Assembly: GCA_902806065.1 (NCBI GenBank)
Contig: CADCVE010000001.1
Location: 1-64,000 of the forward strand
Direction of reading: 5' to 3'
Length of the DNA: 64,000 bases
Origin: an uncultured Rubrobacteraceae bacterium
Lineage (GTDB): Bacteria; Actinomycetota; Rubrobacteria; Rubrobacterales; Rubrobacteraceae
The position numbers and the translations under genes were made by a program. Within the stretch, counting starts at the first letter, position 1, and each line of letters starts with the position of its first letter. The notes under the pieces are model-generated. The model had not been told where the DNA came from, searched no databases, and saw nothing but the letters and a program-made list of their open reading frames with translations. This document shows positions 8,380-16,174 of the stretch, one piece after another.

Positions 8380-9118
8380 ACCACAGGCGAGTCCTTCGGG
8401 TAGACCGCTGACGGCGACAGGGTAGCGTGCGGAGGTCTCCCCGGCTCTTCTCCAACCCTTTCCCCAGATTCTTCTCCGAATCCCCGTCGGCGCCACCCGC
8501 GGTGGGAAAGAAGCCACGAGGGCAGCGGGCCAAAGGGGCCGTGCCCGGCTCAGTACTGAAGAACAAGAAACTCGCTCCGACCGGTGGATTCCTCGTAGGC
8601 TCGGTAACGTTGGAGGGGGAGGTGTTTTTGGAGTGGACTGCTGGCGCCCTGTGGTATTGGTGAGGAGGCACTAGATCGGGCTGGGGTATCCTTATAGTCA
8701 GGACTCGCTGGACCAAGTCCGCACGACGTTCGACGAGATCCGGCAGGAAACCGACTGGTGGCAAAGGACGCCAGTCGAAACTTCTTTCGAGCATGAGGGC
8801 TGGTGAGGTAGCCGATGCTCGCGCTATTATCTTAACAATCGCTCCTTACAGTTTCGCTCACAGACTCCTGTAGAGTGTGGGTGCGAGGCTGGCGCCCCGG
8901 TCCCATAGGTCCTACGACCGGAGCTTTAATTCGCTAAGTGGCGACGGCCGAACGAGCGGGCCAGGGTGCCCTTCCCGAGAGCCCCCGGTCCCGATTGTGA
9001 TATATTAAGAACGTAGTTGAAGATGTGGGTTTTATGGTGACTAAAGTGCCGCACTCGACAAGAGGGTGGCTTTTTTATTGCGGTATAGCCTCAAGAACAA
9101 GGAAGGTGGGCTCCGATT
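8380..9118 (+). other. long region without an intact gene; cold-shock 5' region
   Basis: No credible gene. A short coding-like stretch without a start (about 8685-8805, ending TSFEHEGW before TGA) may be a 3' gene fragment. The last ~120 bp (from the AT-rich TGATATATTAAG near 8998) probably hold the promoter and the long untranslated leader usual for cold-shock genes. Confidence 0.4.
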
Positions 9119-9322
9119 ATGGCCCAAGGAACAGTTAAGTGGTTCAACGACGATAAAGGCTACGGCTTTATCACCCCGGACGAGGGTGGCGAGGATCTCT
9201 TCGTCCATCACAGTGGGATAGCGGGCAGCGGGTTCAAGTCGCTCGACGAGGGCGCAAAGGTCTCCTACGAGGCGACTCGCGGCCAGAAGGGCATGCAGGC
9301 GGACAACGTCTCCATGGCCTAA
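9119..9322 (+). CDS. cspA: cold-shock protein
   Basis: 67 residues, the standard length. The OB-fold nucleic-acid motifs are intact: [15 protein letters not shown] (RNP1, residues 7-21) and DLFVHHSGI (RNP2, 26-34). By family it is a single-stranded RNA/DNA-binding chaperone that melts mRNA structure. The gene stands alone with a long AT-richer leader and its own terminator, as for cold-inducible csp genes. AAGGAAGGTG lies about 11 nt before the ATG. Confidence 0.97.
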   Translation: MAQGTVKWFNDDKGYGFITPDEGGEDLFVHHSGIAGSGFKSLDEGAKVSYEATRGQKGMQADNVSMA

Positions 9323-9348
9323 TCAACTGGTTACCGTATAGACGGTAC

Positions 9349-9376
9349 GGGCCGGGGTCCTTCGGGGCTCCGGCCC
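9349..9376 (+). terminator. terminator of the cold-shock gene
   Basis: GGGCCGGGGTCC, a TTCG tetraloop, then GGGCTCCGGCCC form a GC-rich hairpin 26 bp after the cspA stop, followed by TTCGCTT. Confidence 0.75.
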
Positions 9377-9399
9377 TTCGCTTATACCGGTCAGACAAA

Positions 9400-9433
9400 C
9401 ATCGTGGCCTTGCTTTTCAGCAGGGCCACGATG
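9400..9433. other. 15-bp stem-loop of unknown role
   Basis: CATCGTGGCCTTGCT and AGCAGGGCCACGATG pair perfectly except for one T-G wobble around a TTTC loop. It lies 24 bp beyond the cspA terminator. On the minus strand it is followed by TTTGTCTG, so it may be a minus-strand terminator, or part of a small RNA. Confidence 0.5.
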
Positions 9434-9784
9434 CCGTTCTACTACTACTATGGTCTCAGGTGTTCCAGCGACGACCCCTCCGCTTCCGGCGGTGCCTCCA
9501 TCTCTGCTCTTGCTTTTAACGCTGACCTTGCCTGGACTGGCCGGGGCTAGCTCCTACGGTTGTGGGAAACGGAGCCGGCCTTTTGCTTTGCCCCGGTCCT
9601 GTGGGTAAGGAGTAGGATATAGCGCCGCTAAAGCTCTTCGCTGATCGTGCCGATAACCATGACGAGGCCCGTGCCCCGACGAAACACAACGCGAAGAGGG
9701 CCGGGGTACTGTACCCCGGCCCTTCTGCCCAACTCTTTATTGACGGGCGAGTTTGCTACCGTCCGCCCTGTAGCTGAGGTGTCT
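9434..9784. other. intergenic region
   Basis: No gene is seen on either strand. It contains the minus-strand terminator at 9698-9722 and otherwise unremarkable sequence. Confidence 0.5.
9698..9722 (-). terminator. perfect hairpin after the Asp/Phe-rich protein gene
   Basis: GGGCCGGGGTAC and GTACCCCGGCCC form an uninterrupted 12-bp stem with a 1-nt centre, 63 bp downstream of the minus-strand stop at 9785. The T-run is weak. Its core sequence resembles the cspA terminator stem. Confidence 0.6.
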
Positions 9785-10264
9785 CTAGCCAGCGGCGGCG
9801 GCCTGGTTGACCTGCTGGTCACACGACACATCGGAGTTGCCGTCAACCGTAAGGTCGGAGCCGATATCATCCTGCTCGAAGTCGTCGATATCCGAGTCGA
9901 ACGAGACGAATCCGGAGACGTCCTGCACGTTGCCGGTGTTGGAGACGCCCTGGACATTCACGCACTGGTTGGCATTGTCGCCGCTGCTGGAGATCTCGAA
10001 CGACTGATCCACGTCGCCGCTCTCGCTATCCTGCTCGAAGGACTGACTTACACCGTCGCCATCGAAGTCGAAGTCGTTGTCGAAGAAGCCGAAGTCATCG
10101 TCGCCGATGAAGAAGAAGAAGGTGCCATCGTCATCGAAGCGGTCGAGGCGGTTCTCCAAGCGATCCTCCAAGCGGTCGATGCGATCCCGCGCCATTGCTG
10201 GGGAGACTGCCATTACCAGTGCCGTTAGTGCCAACATGGTCGCCAGTACCGTCATTTTCCTCAT
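9785..10264 (-). CDS. secreted Asp/Phe-rich protein
   Basis: 159 residues with an excellent ribosome site (AAGGAGGTACAGCA-ATG). A Sec signal peptide ends near AMA (residue 25). The mature part starts with an amphipathic DRIDRLEDRLENRLDRF stretch. It then has a run of acidic and phenylalanine residues (TFFFFIGDDDFGFFDNDFDF) and a Ser/Asp/Gln/Asn-rich half with two cysteines (NQCVNVQG, VSCDQQ) and repeated GDV/GNVQ patterns. No known domain is recognised. The alternating Phe/Asp pattern recurs in the protein starting at 63664. It is probably a cell-surface or matrix protein. Confidence 0.75.
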   Translation of the reverse strand: MRKMTVLATMLALTALVMAVSPAMARDRIDRLEDRLENRLDRFDDDGTFFFFIGDDDFGFFDNDFDFDGDGVSQSFEQDSESGDVDQSFEISSSGDNANQCVNVQGVSNTGNVQDVSGFVSFDSDIDDFEQDDIGSDLTVDGNSDVSCDQQVNQAAAAG

Positions 10265-10347
10265 TGCTGTACCTCCTTGGGTTTGTTGCCTTCCAACAAA
10301 GACTCTGCCCCCGAATAGTAGTTTTGTCTATAGGACATTCGTACCAG

Positions 10348-10375
10348 CGTAGGCGGGACAAACGTCCCGTCTACG
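10348..10375. other. inverted repeat upstream of the Asp/Phe-rich gene
   Basis: CGTAGGCGGGAC and GTCCCGTCTACG (12 bp, one wobble) flank an AAAC loop. It lies 84 bp upstream of the start at 10264 and 155 bp downstream of the minus-strand gene at 10530. It could be the terminator of the latter or an operator of the former. Confidence 0.4.
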
Positions 10376-10529
10376 AGCGCTCTCGGCAACTGCAGAGGTA
10401 AATAATTGGATCAAACCGGGGGTTCATGGGCTCCGGCCTTTTTCTTCATGGCAACTACGGTGAGCGTGAGCGCGGTTGTAGATGGTGTACCGGACGCTTT
10501 GCCGTTGCTCAAAGGTTAGAGGAGCAGGG

Positions 10530-10889
10530 CTATCCGAGGAACCCACCGGCTTCTTCTAGTTGCCCGGTCTTTTCGAGAGCTTGGCGCAGCAAGGCGCGTC
10601 CCTCTTCGCGTTCCTCGGGGGTACGGGCTTTCTCTTCGACGGTTTTGATGCTCTCTTCGATGCTTTTGGGGTCGAAGGCCATGTCCGGGAGGCCGATGAT
10701 GACCTCCCGGATCTGGCGGTAGATAAAGTCCGGCTCGCCTGCGTAGACCCAACTGTGCCTCGCCAGGACCCAGGCCCAGCCCTTCATGCGGATGGTGTTT
10801 TCGATGTCCTCGTCTTCGAGGTCCCACATCTCCACGCGCATGCGGTGCTCGGTTATAAGCTCGGGTCTGATGCGGACGAATGCGGGCAT
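10530..10889 (-). CDS. hypothetical protein at the end of the OpuC operon
   Basis: 119 residues, helical and charged (MWDLEDEDIENTIRMKGWAW, IYRQIREVIIGLPDMAF), without signal or membrane segment. It starts 14 nt after the substrate-binding-protein stop and could be the fifth gene of the transporter operon. No ribosome site is obvious, and no family is recognised. Confidence 0.5.
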   Translation of the reverse strand: MPAFVRIRPELITEHRMRVEMWDLEDEDIENTIRMKGWAWVLARHSWVYAGEPDFIYRQIREVIIGLPDMAFDPKSIEESIKTVEEKARTPEEREEGRALLRQALEKTGQLEEAGGFLG

Positions 10890-10903
10890 TAGGGTATTCT
10901 AGA

Positions 10904-11884
10904 TCACGGCCCGGCCGAGATCAGGCCTTGCTTCCTGAGGAATTCCTCGGCGACGTCCTCGGGATCCTCTTGTTCTATATCCACCCGGCCATTCAACTCG
11001 CGGATGACGTCCACGTTAAGCCGCTCTGTGACGGAGTTCAGGATGCCCTCTATCTCGGGGTTCTCCTCTAGCACCTCGTCACGTACCACGGGGGCTGGAT
11101 AGTAGAACGGCCAGATGGCCTTCTCGTCCGTCAGGATCGTCAGCTCGGGAGAGGTGAGTTGGCCGTCGGTGAGGAAACCGACGCCTACGTCCGCCTCGCC
11201 GTTCTCGACGCCCTGGTACCGCAAGCCGAGGTCGTTCGCGGTGATGGTCTCCTGGAAGCTATCCAGGCCCGGGTAATTCTCGACCATGTTCGGGTAGCCG
11301 TCCGGCCTCTCCTGAAACTCGGAGAACGTCGCGAAGGTCAGCCCGGAGGCGGCGCCGGCCAGGTCGTCGAGGGTTTCGAGTCCTTGCTCCTCGGCTATCT
11401 CGCGCCGGACGAAGATGCCGTAGTTGTTGTTGAAGTCCGCGTACGGCAGCATCGTGGCGGCCGGATCGCGCTCCGCATAGCGGCTCCTTGCCTCTTCGTA
11501 GGTCTCCTCGGGCGACGGCGGATTCTCGCCCTCGTAGCCCAGGAGCGTGGTCAGGGCCGTCCCCGTGTACTCGGGGTAGAAGTCGATCTGGCCGTCCTGC
11601 AGCGCACCGTCGGCGATCTGCTCAGACCCCAGGTTGAGCTGGCGTTCGACCGTGAAGCCGTTCGCCTCCAGCGTCTGGGCGTAGAGCTCGCCCAGAACGA
11701 ACTGCTCGGTGAAGTTCTTGGAGCCTACGGTCACGCTGGGACCGTCGCCGCCACCTTGCCCACCACCGCCACCAGCGTTACCGCATCCCGAGAGCGCCGC
11801 GGCTAGCGCGAGAACGAGCGCGACGAGCATCGCCGCGCGAACGCCTGCGCGGGTGCTTGCGCGGAAGTTTGTCCTGGTCTTCAT
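10904..11884 (-). CDS. opuCC: osmoprotectant ABC transporter substrate-binding lipoprotein
   Basis: 326 residues; ribosome site GAAGGAGAG before ATG 11884. The lipoprotein signal ends LSGC (Cys 34), followed by a Gly-rich linker. The binding domain starts with VTVGSKNFTEQFVLGELYAQ and includes DFYPEYTGTAL and NDLGLRYQGVENGEADV, characteristic of the OpuAC/ProX quaternary-amine family that binds glycine betaine, choline or carnitine. It is anchored outside the membrane and delivers ligand to the two permeases upstream. The exact ligand cannot be told from sequence. Confidence 0.9.
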   Translation of the reverse strand: MKTRTNFRASTRAGVRAAMLVALVLALAAALSGCGNAGGGGGQGGGDGPSVTVGSKNFTEQFVLGELYAQTLEANGFTVERQLNLGSEQIADGALQDGQIDFYPEYTGTALTTLLGYEGENPPSPEETYEEARSRYAERDPAATMLPYADFNNNYGIFVRREIAEEQGLETLDDLAGAASGLTFATFSEFQERPDGYPNMVENYPGLDSFQETITANDLGLRYQGVENGEADVGVGFLTDGQLTSPELTILTDEKAIWPFYYPAPVVRDEVLEENPEIEGILNSVTERLNVDVIRELNGRVDIEQEDPEDVAEEFLRKQGLISAGP

Positions 11885-11915
11885 TCTTCTCTCCTTCTCT
11901 AGCGGGTTTTTCGGA

Positions 11916-12569
11916 CTACTTGCCTCGATGTTTGCGGGCTATGCGCAGGCCCTTCGGGGTGAAGGTTCGCTCCAGAGCCCCAAAGCTGACCTCCGTGATA
12001 ATCGCCAGCATCGCGACGGTTAAAGAACCGCCGATTTGAATGGCCAGGTCGTTGCGCTGGAAGCCGAGGACTATAAGTTCGCCCAGGCCTCCGCCACCGA
12101 TAAACGTCGCCAGGGTTGCGCTCGCCACGACTTGCACCGCCGAGGTGCGGATACCCGCGAAGATCACCGGCGCCGCGATGGGGAGTTTTATGCGGCCCAG
12201 GATCTGGCCATCCGAGAGCCCCATCCCCCTGGCCGCATCTATCACCTGCGGGCTGACCTGCATGAGCCCGGTCGAGGCGTTTATCAAGATCGGCGGTATC
12301 GCGAGCAACACGAGCGCCACCAGCGATGGAGCGAACCCGAACCCCAGGAGCGGGAAGACGAGCGCCAGGATCGCCAGCGACGGTACGGCCCGCCCGGTGT
12401 TGGCAATGTTTATGACTATCGTCGAGGCGAGTGGCGAGCGGCTCACGGCGATGGCCGCCGGCAGTGCTATAGCGACCCCGATCAGCAACGCGACCACCGA
12501 GAGCTCCACGTGTACGACGAGCTGTGAAAGGAAGTCCGGGCGTTGGAAGACTTCGAGTAAGCTGTTCAT
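11916..12569 (-). CDS. opuCB: osmoprotectant ABC transporter permease
   Basis: 217 residues with about five membrane helices. The BPD_transp_1 EAA-type loop is clear: AARGMGLSDGQILGRIKLPIA with GIRTSAVQVVASATLATFIGGGGLG after it. This is the hallmark of OpuC/ProW-type permeases. It starts 6 nt after the previous permease stop, and the lipoprotein gene follows after 31 nt. Assignment as the CB rather than the CD subunit is arbitrary. Confidence 0.9.
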   Translation of the reverse strand: MNSLLEVFQRPDFLSQLVVHVELSVVALLIGVAIALPAAIAVSRSPLASTIVINIANTGRAVPSLAILALVFPLLGFGFAPSLVALVLLAIPPILINASTGLMQVSPQVIDAARGMGLSDGQILGRIKLPIAAPVIFAGIRTSAVQVVASATLATFIGGGGLGELIVLGFQRNDLAIQIGGSLTVAMLAIITEVSFGALERTFTPKGLRIARKHRGK

Positions 12570-12575
12570 GCGTCT

Positions 12576-13277
12576 TTATGCCCTCCTGGTCCTGGCCCAG
12601 GGCCTCAGGTAGCGTTCGACGGCCAGCAGGGTGAGGTCCGCTAGGACCGCGAGCAGCGTGGCGAGGACCGCGCCGACTATGACCCTGGTCGGAAAGTTGC
12701 GGCTGATGCCCGTGAAGATCAACTCTCCCAGGCCGCCGCCGCTGATGTACGCCCCGATAGTCGCTATGCCGATGATGGTTACGGTCGCTATCCTGATGCC
12801 GGCCACGATGACCGGCAGCGCCAGCGGTAGCTCGACCCTGAACAGAATCTGGCGGTTGGTCAATCCCATGCCGCGCGCGGCGTCTCTGGTCTCCTCGGGC
12901 ACCGAGTCTATCCCCGCGACGACGTTGCGGATCAGGACGAGGAGCGAATAGGAGACGAGCGCAATGATGACCGTCGTAGACCCGAGCCCAAGGCCCGGGA
13001 CGCTGACGAGCAGTGCGAAGAGTGCCAGGCTCGGTATGGAGAAGAGTAGCCCGGTGATGAACGTGACGGGTGGGTAGACTTTGCGGTAGCGCGAGACCAG
13101 TATGCCTATGGGCAGTGAGATCAGTAGCGCAATCGCCACCGAGACGAACGACAGATATATATGGCCTATGAGCGCCGGGAGGATCTCGTCGGTAATATTG
13201 TTCGAGACCCAACCCCAGTCAAACATCTTAGGTCCTAAATCCTGGAAGACCATTAGTCCGCTCACGGAGCTACTCAC
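12576..13277 (-). CDS. opuCD: osmoprotectant ABC transporter permease
   Basis: 233 residues from a GTG that overlaps the ATPase stop by 8 bp, implying translational coupling; GTG 13265 and ATG 13253 are alternative starts. About six membrane segments. The EAA loop is AARGMGLTNRQILFRVELPLA, followed by GIRIATVTIIGIATIGAYISGG. It is a paralogue of the other permease and probably forms a heterodimer with it. Confidence 0.9.
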   Translation of the reverse strand: MSSSVSGLMVFQDLGPKMFDWGWVSNNITDEILPALIGHIYLSFVSVAIALLISLPIGILVSRYRKVYPPVTFITGLLFSIPSLALFALLVSVPGLGLGSTTVIIALVSYSLLVLIRNVVAGIDSVPEETRDAARGMGLTNRQILFRVELPLALPVIVAGIRIATVTIIGIATIGAYISGGGLGELIFTGISRNFPTRVIVGAVLATLLAVLADLTLLAVERYLRPWARTRRA

Positions 13278-14235
13278 CGCGGGCTTGCTCGGCCCCGTGG
13301 GAGAGGCGCTGGATGGTCTCTATGCTAAGCGTGCCTCGCACCGCATCCTTGTCCGAGACGACGGACCCGCGCTCGACGCCGGCTCCGATAAGCTCCGAGA
13401 GGGCGTCCTTGAGGTTCATTCGCTCGCTCAGGCGGGGCAGACCGTCCCCGTTTGGCGGACCCAGCTCCACGTCCGAGACGCGCAGTAGTGAGAGCCTCTT
13501 GAGGACCCTGTCGGCGCCGACGAAGGAGGAGACGAACTCCGAGTTCGGGGAGGCGAGGATATTCTCCGGGGTGTCGTACTGGGCCAGGATGCCGCCCTCC
13601 TGAAGGATGGCGATTCTGTCGCCCATCTTTATGGCCTCGTCTATATCGTGGGTAACGAAGATTATGGTTTTCTTGATCTCACCCTGGATGCGCAGGAACT
13701 CGTCCTGCAGCCGGTGGCGGTTGATCGGGTCCACCGCTCCGAATGGCTCGTCCATTAGCATGACCGGCGGGTCCGCCGCCAGAGCGCGCGCCACCCCAAC
13801 CCGCTGCTGCTGCCCACCTGACAGCTCCGCCGGATAACGGTCACGGTACTGGTCCGGGTCCAGCCCGACGAGGTTCAGAAGCTCCTCGACCCGCGCTGAT
13901 ATGCGCCCCTTATCCCACTCCAGGAGCTGCGGTACCGTGGCGATGTTGTCGGCGATGGTCCGGTGCGGGAAGAGACCTATCTGCTGGATCGCGTACCCGA
14001 TGTGCCGCCGGAGCTTCGTGCCGCTCATGGCGGTATTCGGCTCACCGTCGATCAGGATCTCCCCGGCGGACGGCTCGATGAGGCGGTTCACCATTCTCAT
14101 GCTGGTCGTCTTGCCACACCCCGAAGGACCGACCAGAACGCAGATCTCCCCGTCGAACACCTCGAATGAGAGATCGTTGACTACCGGCCTCGATGAGCCA
14201 GGATAAGTCTTGCTTACGCCCCTAAACTCGATCAT
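13270..14235 (-). CDS. opuCA: osmoprotectant ABC transporter ATP-binding protein
   Basis: From ATG 14235 (ribosome site AGGAG) the protein is 321 residues; in-frame sequence up to 14304 is not coding. Walker A is GPSGCGKT (36-43), the ABC signature is LSGGQQQRVGVARAL, Walker B is VMLMDEPFGAVD, and the switch His is in IIFVTHDIDEAI. The ~90 residues after the nucleotide domain would be a regulatory CBS-like extension, though shorter than in OpuA. First gene of the operon. The 14236-14420 leader has two small palindromes (14291-14306 and 14323-14336) that may be control sites. Confidence 0.92.
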   Translation of the reverse strand: MIEFRGVSKTYPGSSRPVVNDLSFEVFDGEICVLVGPSGCGKTTSMRMVNRLIEPSAGEILIDGEPNTAMSGTKLRRHIGYAIQQIGLFPHRTIADNIATVPQLLEWDKGRISARVEELLNLVGLDPDQYRDRYPAELSGGQQQRVGVARALAADPPVMLMDEPFGAVDPINRHRLQDEFLRIQGEIKKTIIFVTHDIDEAIKMGDRIAILQEGGILAQYDTPENILASPNSEFVSSFVGADRVLKRLSLLRVSDVELGPPNGDGLPRLSERMNLKDALSELIGAGVERGSVVSDKDAVRGTLSIETIQRLSHGAEQARGE

Positions 14236-14420
14236 TGCATCTCCTATACGCCCAGGGGTGATACGGATAATAACCTTCCCGTACGGACACGTTTGCCCTA
14301 CCAAACATAGCCACCATTCCTTCTATCCTCAGATAGGTAAGCCGGTGAATTATACGGCATTCTCAAACTTCCCTACCCGAGCCACAGGTCTGGCGCTTTT
14401 CCAGCGTTCCGGACGTGTCG

Positions 14421-14702
14421 TTACCGGCGTCCAATGCCAAGGAGCAAGAAGAGGACGAAGTACAGGCCGGCGGCCGCGAAGCCGATGAAGTAGACGCCGC
14501 TCTCTTCGATGCTCTGGCGCTGCACTTCGGCTGTGGGTAGGGCATCCACCAGGATCTGGGCCGGTATCTCCAGGAGCCTCCCGAGGCTAAAGATGCCGCT
14601 GGTGAGCCCGTTGAGGTTCTCGTCTATCTGTGCGTAGGCAAGCCCCAGATGGGCGAGTATTACGAAGATAATAAACGCGAGTATCGTCCTGAGCAGAGCC
14701 AC
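14421..14702 (-). CDS. small two-helix membrane protein
   Basis: The GTG at 14702 with GGAAAGGGG about 7 nt upstream gives 93 residues; the longer frame to 14849 is not supported. Hydrophobic helices lie at about 4-24 (TILAFIIFVILAHLGLAYA) and 68-89. The middle (IDENLNGLTSGIFSLGRLLEIP) may sit outside the membrane. No family is recognised. Confidence 0.6.
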   Translation of the reverse strand: MALLRTILAFIIFVILAHLGLAYAQIDENLNGLTSGIFSLGRLLEIPAQILVDALPTAEVQRQSIEESGVYFIGFAAAGLYFVLFLLLGIGRR

Positions 14703-14882
14703 CGCAGGTCCCCTTTCCTGAAAACTACAGGCTGTTCGTGCAACGATCTGGTGATTCTCGTAAGGACGACGAGATAGCGTGCCTCGCAACCAGCCCCGAA
14801 CTCGATCCTCCCCACAAAACCTCCTCCGTATACACGAGATGTCTCTCACTCTGATAATTCGTTGCCCGAGGCTCCCGCTGAA

Positions 14883-15260
14883 CTAGGAGAGAGCTTTGCG
14901 ATACTTCTCTACCGTGTCCTTAAGCCGGCGCTTTGCTCTCTCGTGCACGGGGCGTTTCTTCGCTCCCGCGGAGGCTGTCCTCCTGCTCTTGGAATCTCTT
15001 TTGGCGCCACTGCGCTCCACGGCCAGCGCCACACCCGCGACGACAAAGCAGATCACGCCGATAGTGAAGGTTACAGAGTCTCGCATGAGGATGCCGAGTG
15101 AGGCCGCCACTCCGGGGACCCACCAGATCGCGAAGAACACCCCAGCCTCGCGGTTGCGCGGGTCGAGTGCCATAAATATCCCGAACACGACCCCCGCTAG
15201 CGACAGAAGGAGTAGCAGGAGCCCGGCGATCACCAACAAAAGAGTTAGTAAGAGTTCCAC
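14883..15260 (-). CDS. small membrane protein with basic tail
   Basis: 125 residues from a GTG start. Three hydrophobic segments (about 2-30, 40-57, 64-81) are followed by a strongly basic cytoplasmic tail (KRDSKSRRTASAGAKKRP) that ends in a short amphipathic helix. No family is recognised. Confidence 0.6.
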   Translation of the reverse strand: MELLLTLLLVIAGLLLLLLSLAGVVFGIFMALDPRNREAGVFFAIWWVPGVAASLGILMRDSVTFTIGVICFVVAGVALAVERSGAKRDSKSRRTASAGAKKRPVHERAKRRLKDTVEKYRKALS

Positions 15261-15320
15261 CCGTCTATACTACCCGATGCCACCTGCGTAGCACAACGCT
15301 CAATACCCGGTCTCCAATCC

Positions 15321-15698
15321 CTACCGGCGGCTCATCTCCCGGCGGTAAGCTTTCATCGCCTCCAGAAACTCCTCCCAGCCACGCTCCGGGCTCTCCAGAC
15401 GGTTGTTGTACAGGGAGAACTTATGTACGAGCTCGTGAACGGCCGACTCCGTATCCGAGACGCAATGGGGACGGGCGACCAGCAAGACCTCCCAGTCCTC
15501 CTGTTCTTTGATATTCGCGATAGCCTCTTTTATACCCGCGCGGTGGTACAGGAGAAAGCCGGGAGCATCCAGGTCCTCGTAGGAGGCCACGATCTCGTGC
15601 CCCTCACGCGCGGCGTAGGCCTCCAGTACCTCGCGCTGCTCTCGCGCCGAAGGCAACTCACCCTCCGGGTCGGTCCTGATATATATAGCCGCTCGCGC
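15321..15698 (-). CDS. resolvase-N-terminal-like protein
   Basis: The GTG at 15698 gives 126 residues; the longer frame to 15866 runs through the complementary strand of tRNA-Pro and is an artefact. ARAAIYIRTDPEGELPSAREQREVLEAYAAREGHEIV matches the start of the serine-recombinase catalytic domain, and YEDLDAPGF follows. The catalytic Ser expected after the first strand (YxRxS) is replaced (IYIRTDPEG has Thr-Asp), and no DNA-binding recombinase domain follows. It is thus a stand-alone resolvase-fold protein, probably not an active recombinase. Confidence 0.65.
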   Translation of the reverse strand, partial: ARAAIYIRTDPEGELPSAREQREVLEAYAAREGHEIVASYEDLDAPGFLLYHRAGIKEAIANIKEQEDWEVLLVARPHCVSDTESAVHELVHKFSLYNNRLESPERGWEEFLEAMKAYRREMSRR

Positions 15699-15764
15699 CA
15701 CGCAGGCGATGATAGCATGAGGTCCGTCTGGTATGATTTGGATGGCGCGAAAGCGCTTGGGCGT

Positions 15765-15838
15765 CGGGACGTGGCGCAGTCTGGTAGCGCACTCGGCTGG
15801 GGGCCGAGTGGTCGCAGGTTCAAATCCTGCCGTCCCGA
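15765..15838 (+). tRNA. tRNA-Pro (GGG)
   Basis: A full cloverleaf: acceptor CGGGACG/CGTCCCG, D arm with GCGCAGTCTGGTAGCGC, anticodon stem CTCGG/CCGAG around CTGGGGG (anticodon GGG), T loop TTCAAAT. The discriminator is A and CCA is not encoded. Confidence 0.97.
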
Positions 15839-15881
15839 CTTTTTTCTTGCGAATTAGAAGAGGCACGAAAGGTTACAGGTT

Positions 15882-16007
15882 TTGGACACTCTCTATCTCT
15901 TATTAGGCATCGTAGGGTTCTTGGCTGTCCTCGCCGCGTTCTTCTTTGGCGGGTTCGTACTCCTGGACTTCATCTTTAGCCGCACCGGGGGACCCCAGGA
16001 TCGTTAG
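15882..16007 (+). CDS. 41-residue single-helix membrane protein
   Basis: A short frame from a TTG start 44 nt after tRNA-Pro. The product is MDTLYLLLGIVGFLAVLAAF continuing into FFGGFVLLDFIFSRTGGPQDR: one membrane helix and a short polar tail. GAAAGG lies upstream at a somewhat long spacing. Coding is supported only by the protein-like hydrophobicity and composition. Confidence 0.45.
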   Translation: MDTLYLLLGIVGFLAVLAAFFFGGFVLLDFIFSRTGGPQDR

Positions 16008-16052
16008 TCCGCTAGCCCGGGCTCTTATTCTCCGCTTCTCCCTTATACATTT

Positions 16053-16071
16053 GTTCCGCACCACGCGGAAC
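16053..16071. promoter_or_regulatory. perfect 7-bp inverted repeat
   Basis: GTTCCGC-ACCAC-GCGGAAC lies about 100 bp upstream of the VOC gene. It could be an operator or the stem of a small hairpin. There is no further support. Confidence 0.3.
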
Positions 16072-16174
16072 GTGGGAAGCCAGGCGTAGAAAAATAGGGC
16101 GATTGTATACCTGACTCACCAAGTGAATTTCCAATCTCAAGAAATGCCAAGCTAAGATACAAGGAGACACGGAC

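Noticed and set aside
8427-8663. 78-residue plus-strand frame and overlapping 152-residue minus frame
   Set aside because: Low-quality composition, no ribosome site, and no domain on either strand.
15699-15866. N-terminal extension of the resolvase-like gene (VGTAGFEPATTRPPAE...)
   Set aside because: This is the translated complement of tRNA-Pro, a common annotation artefact; the GTG at 15698 fits better.
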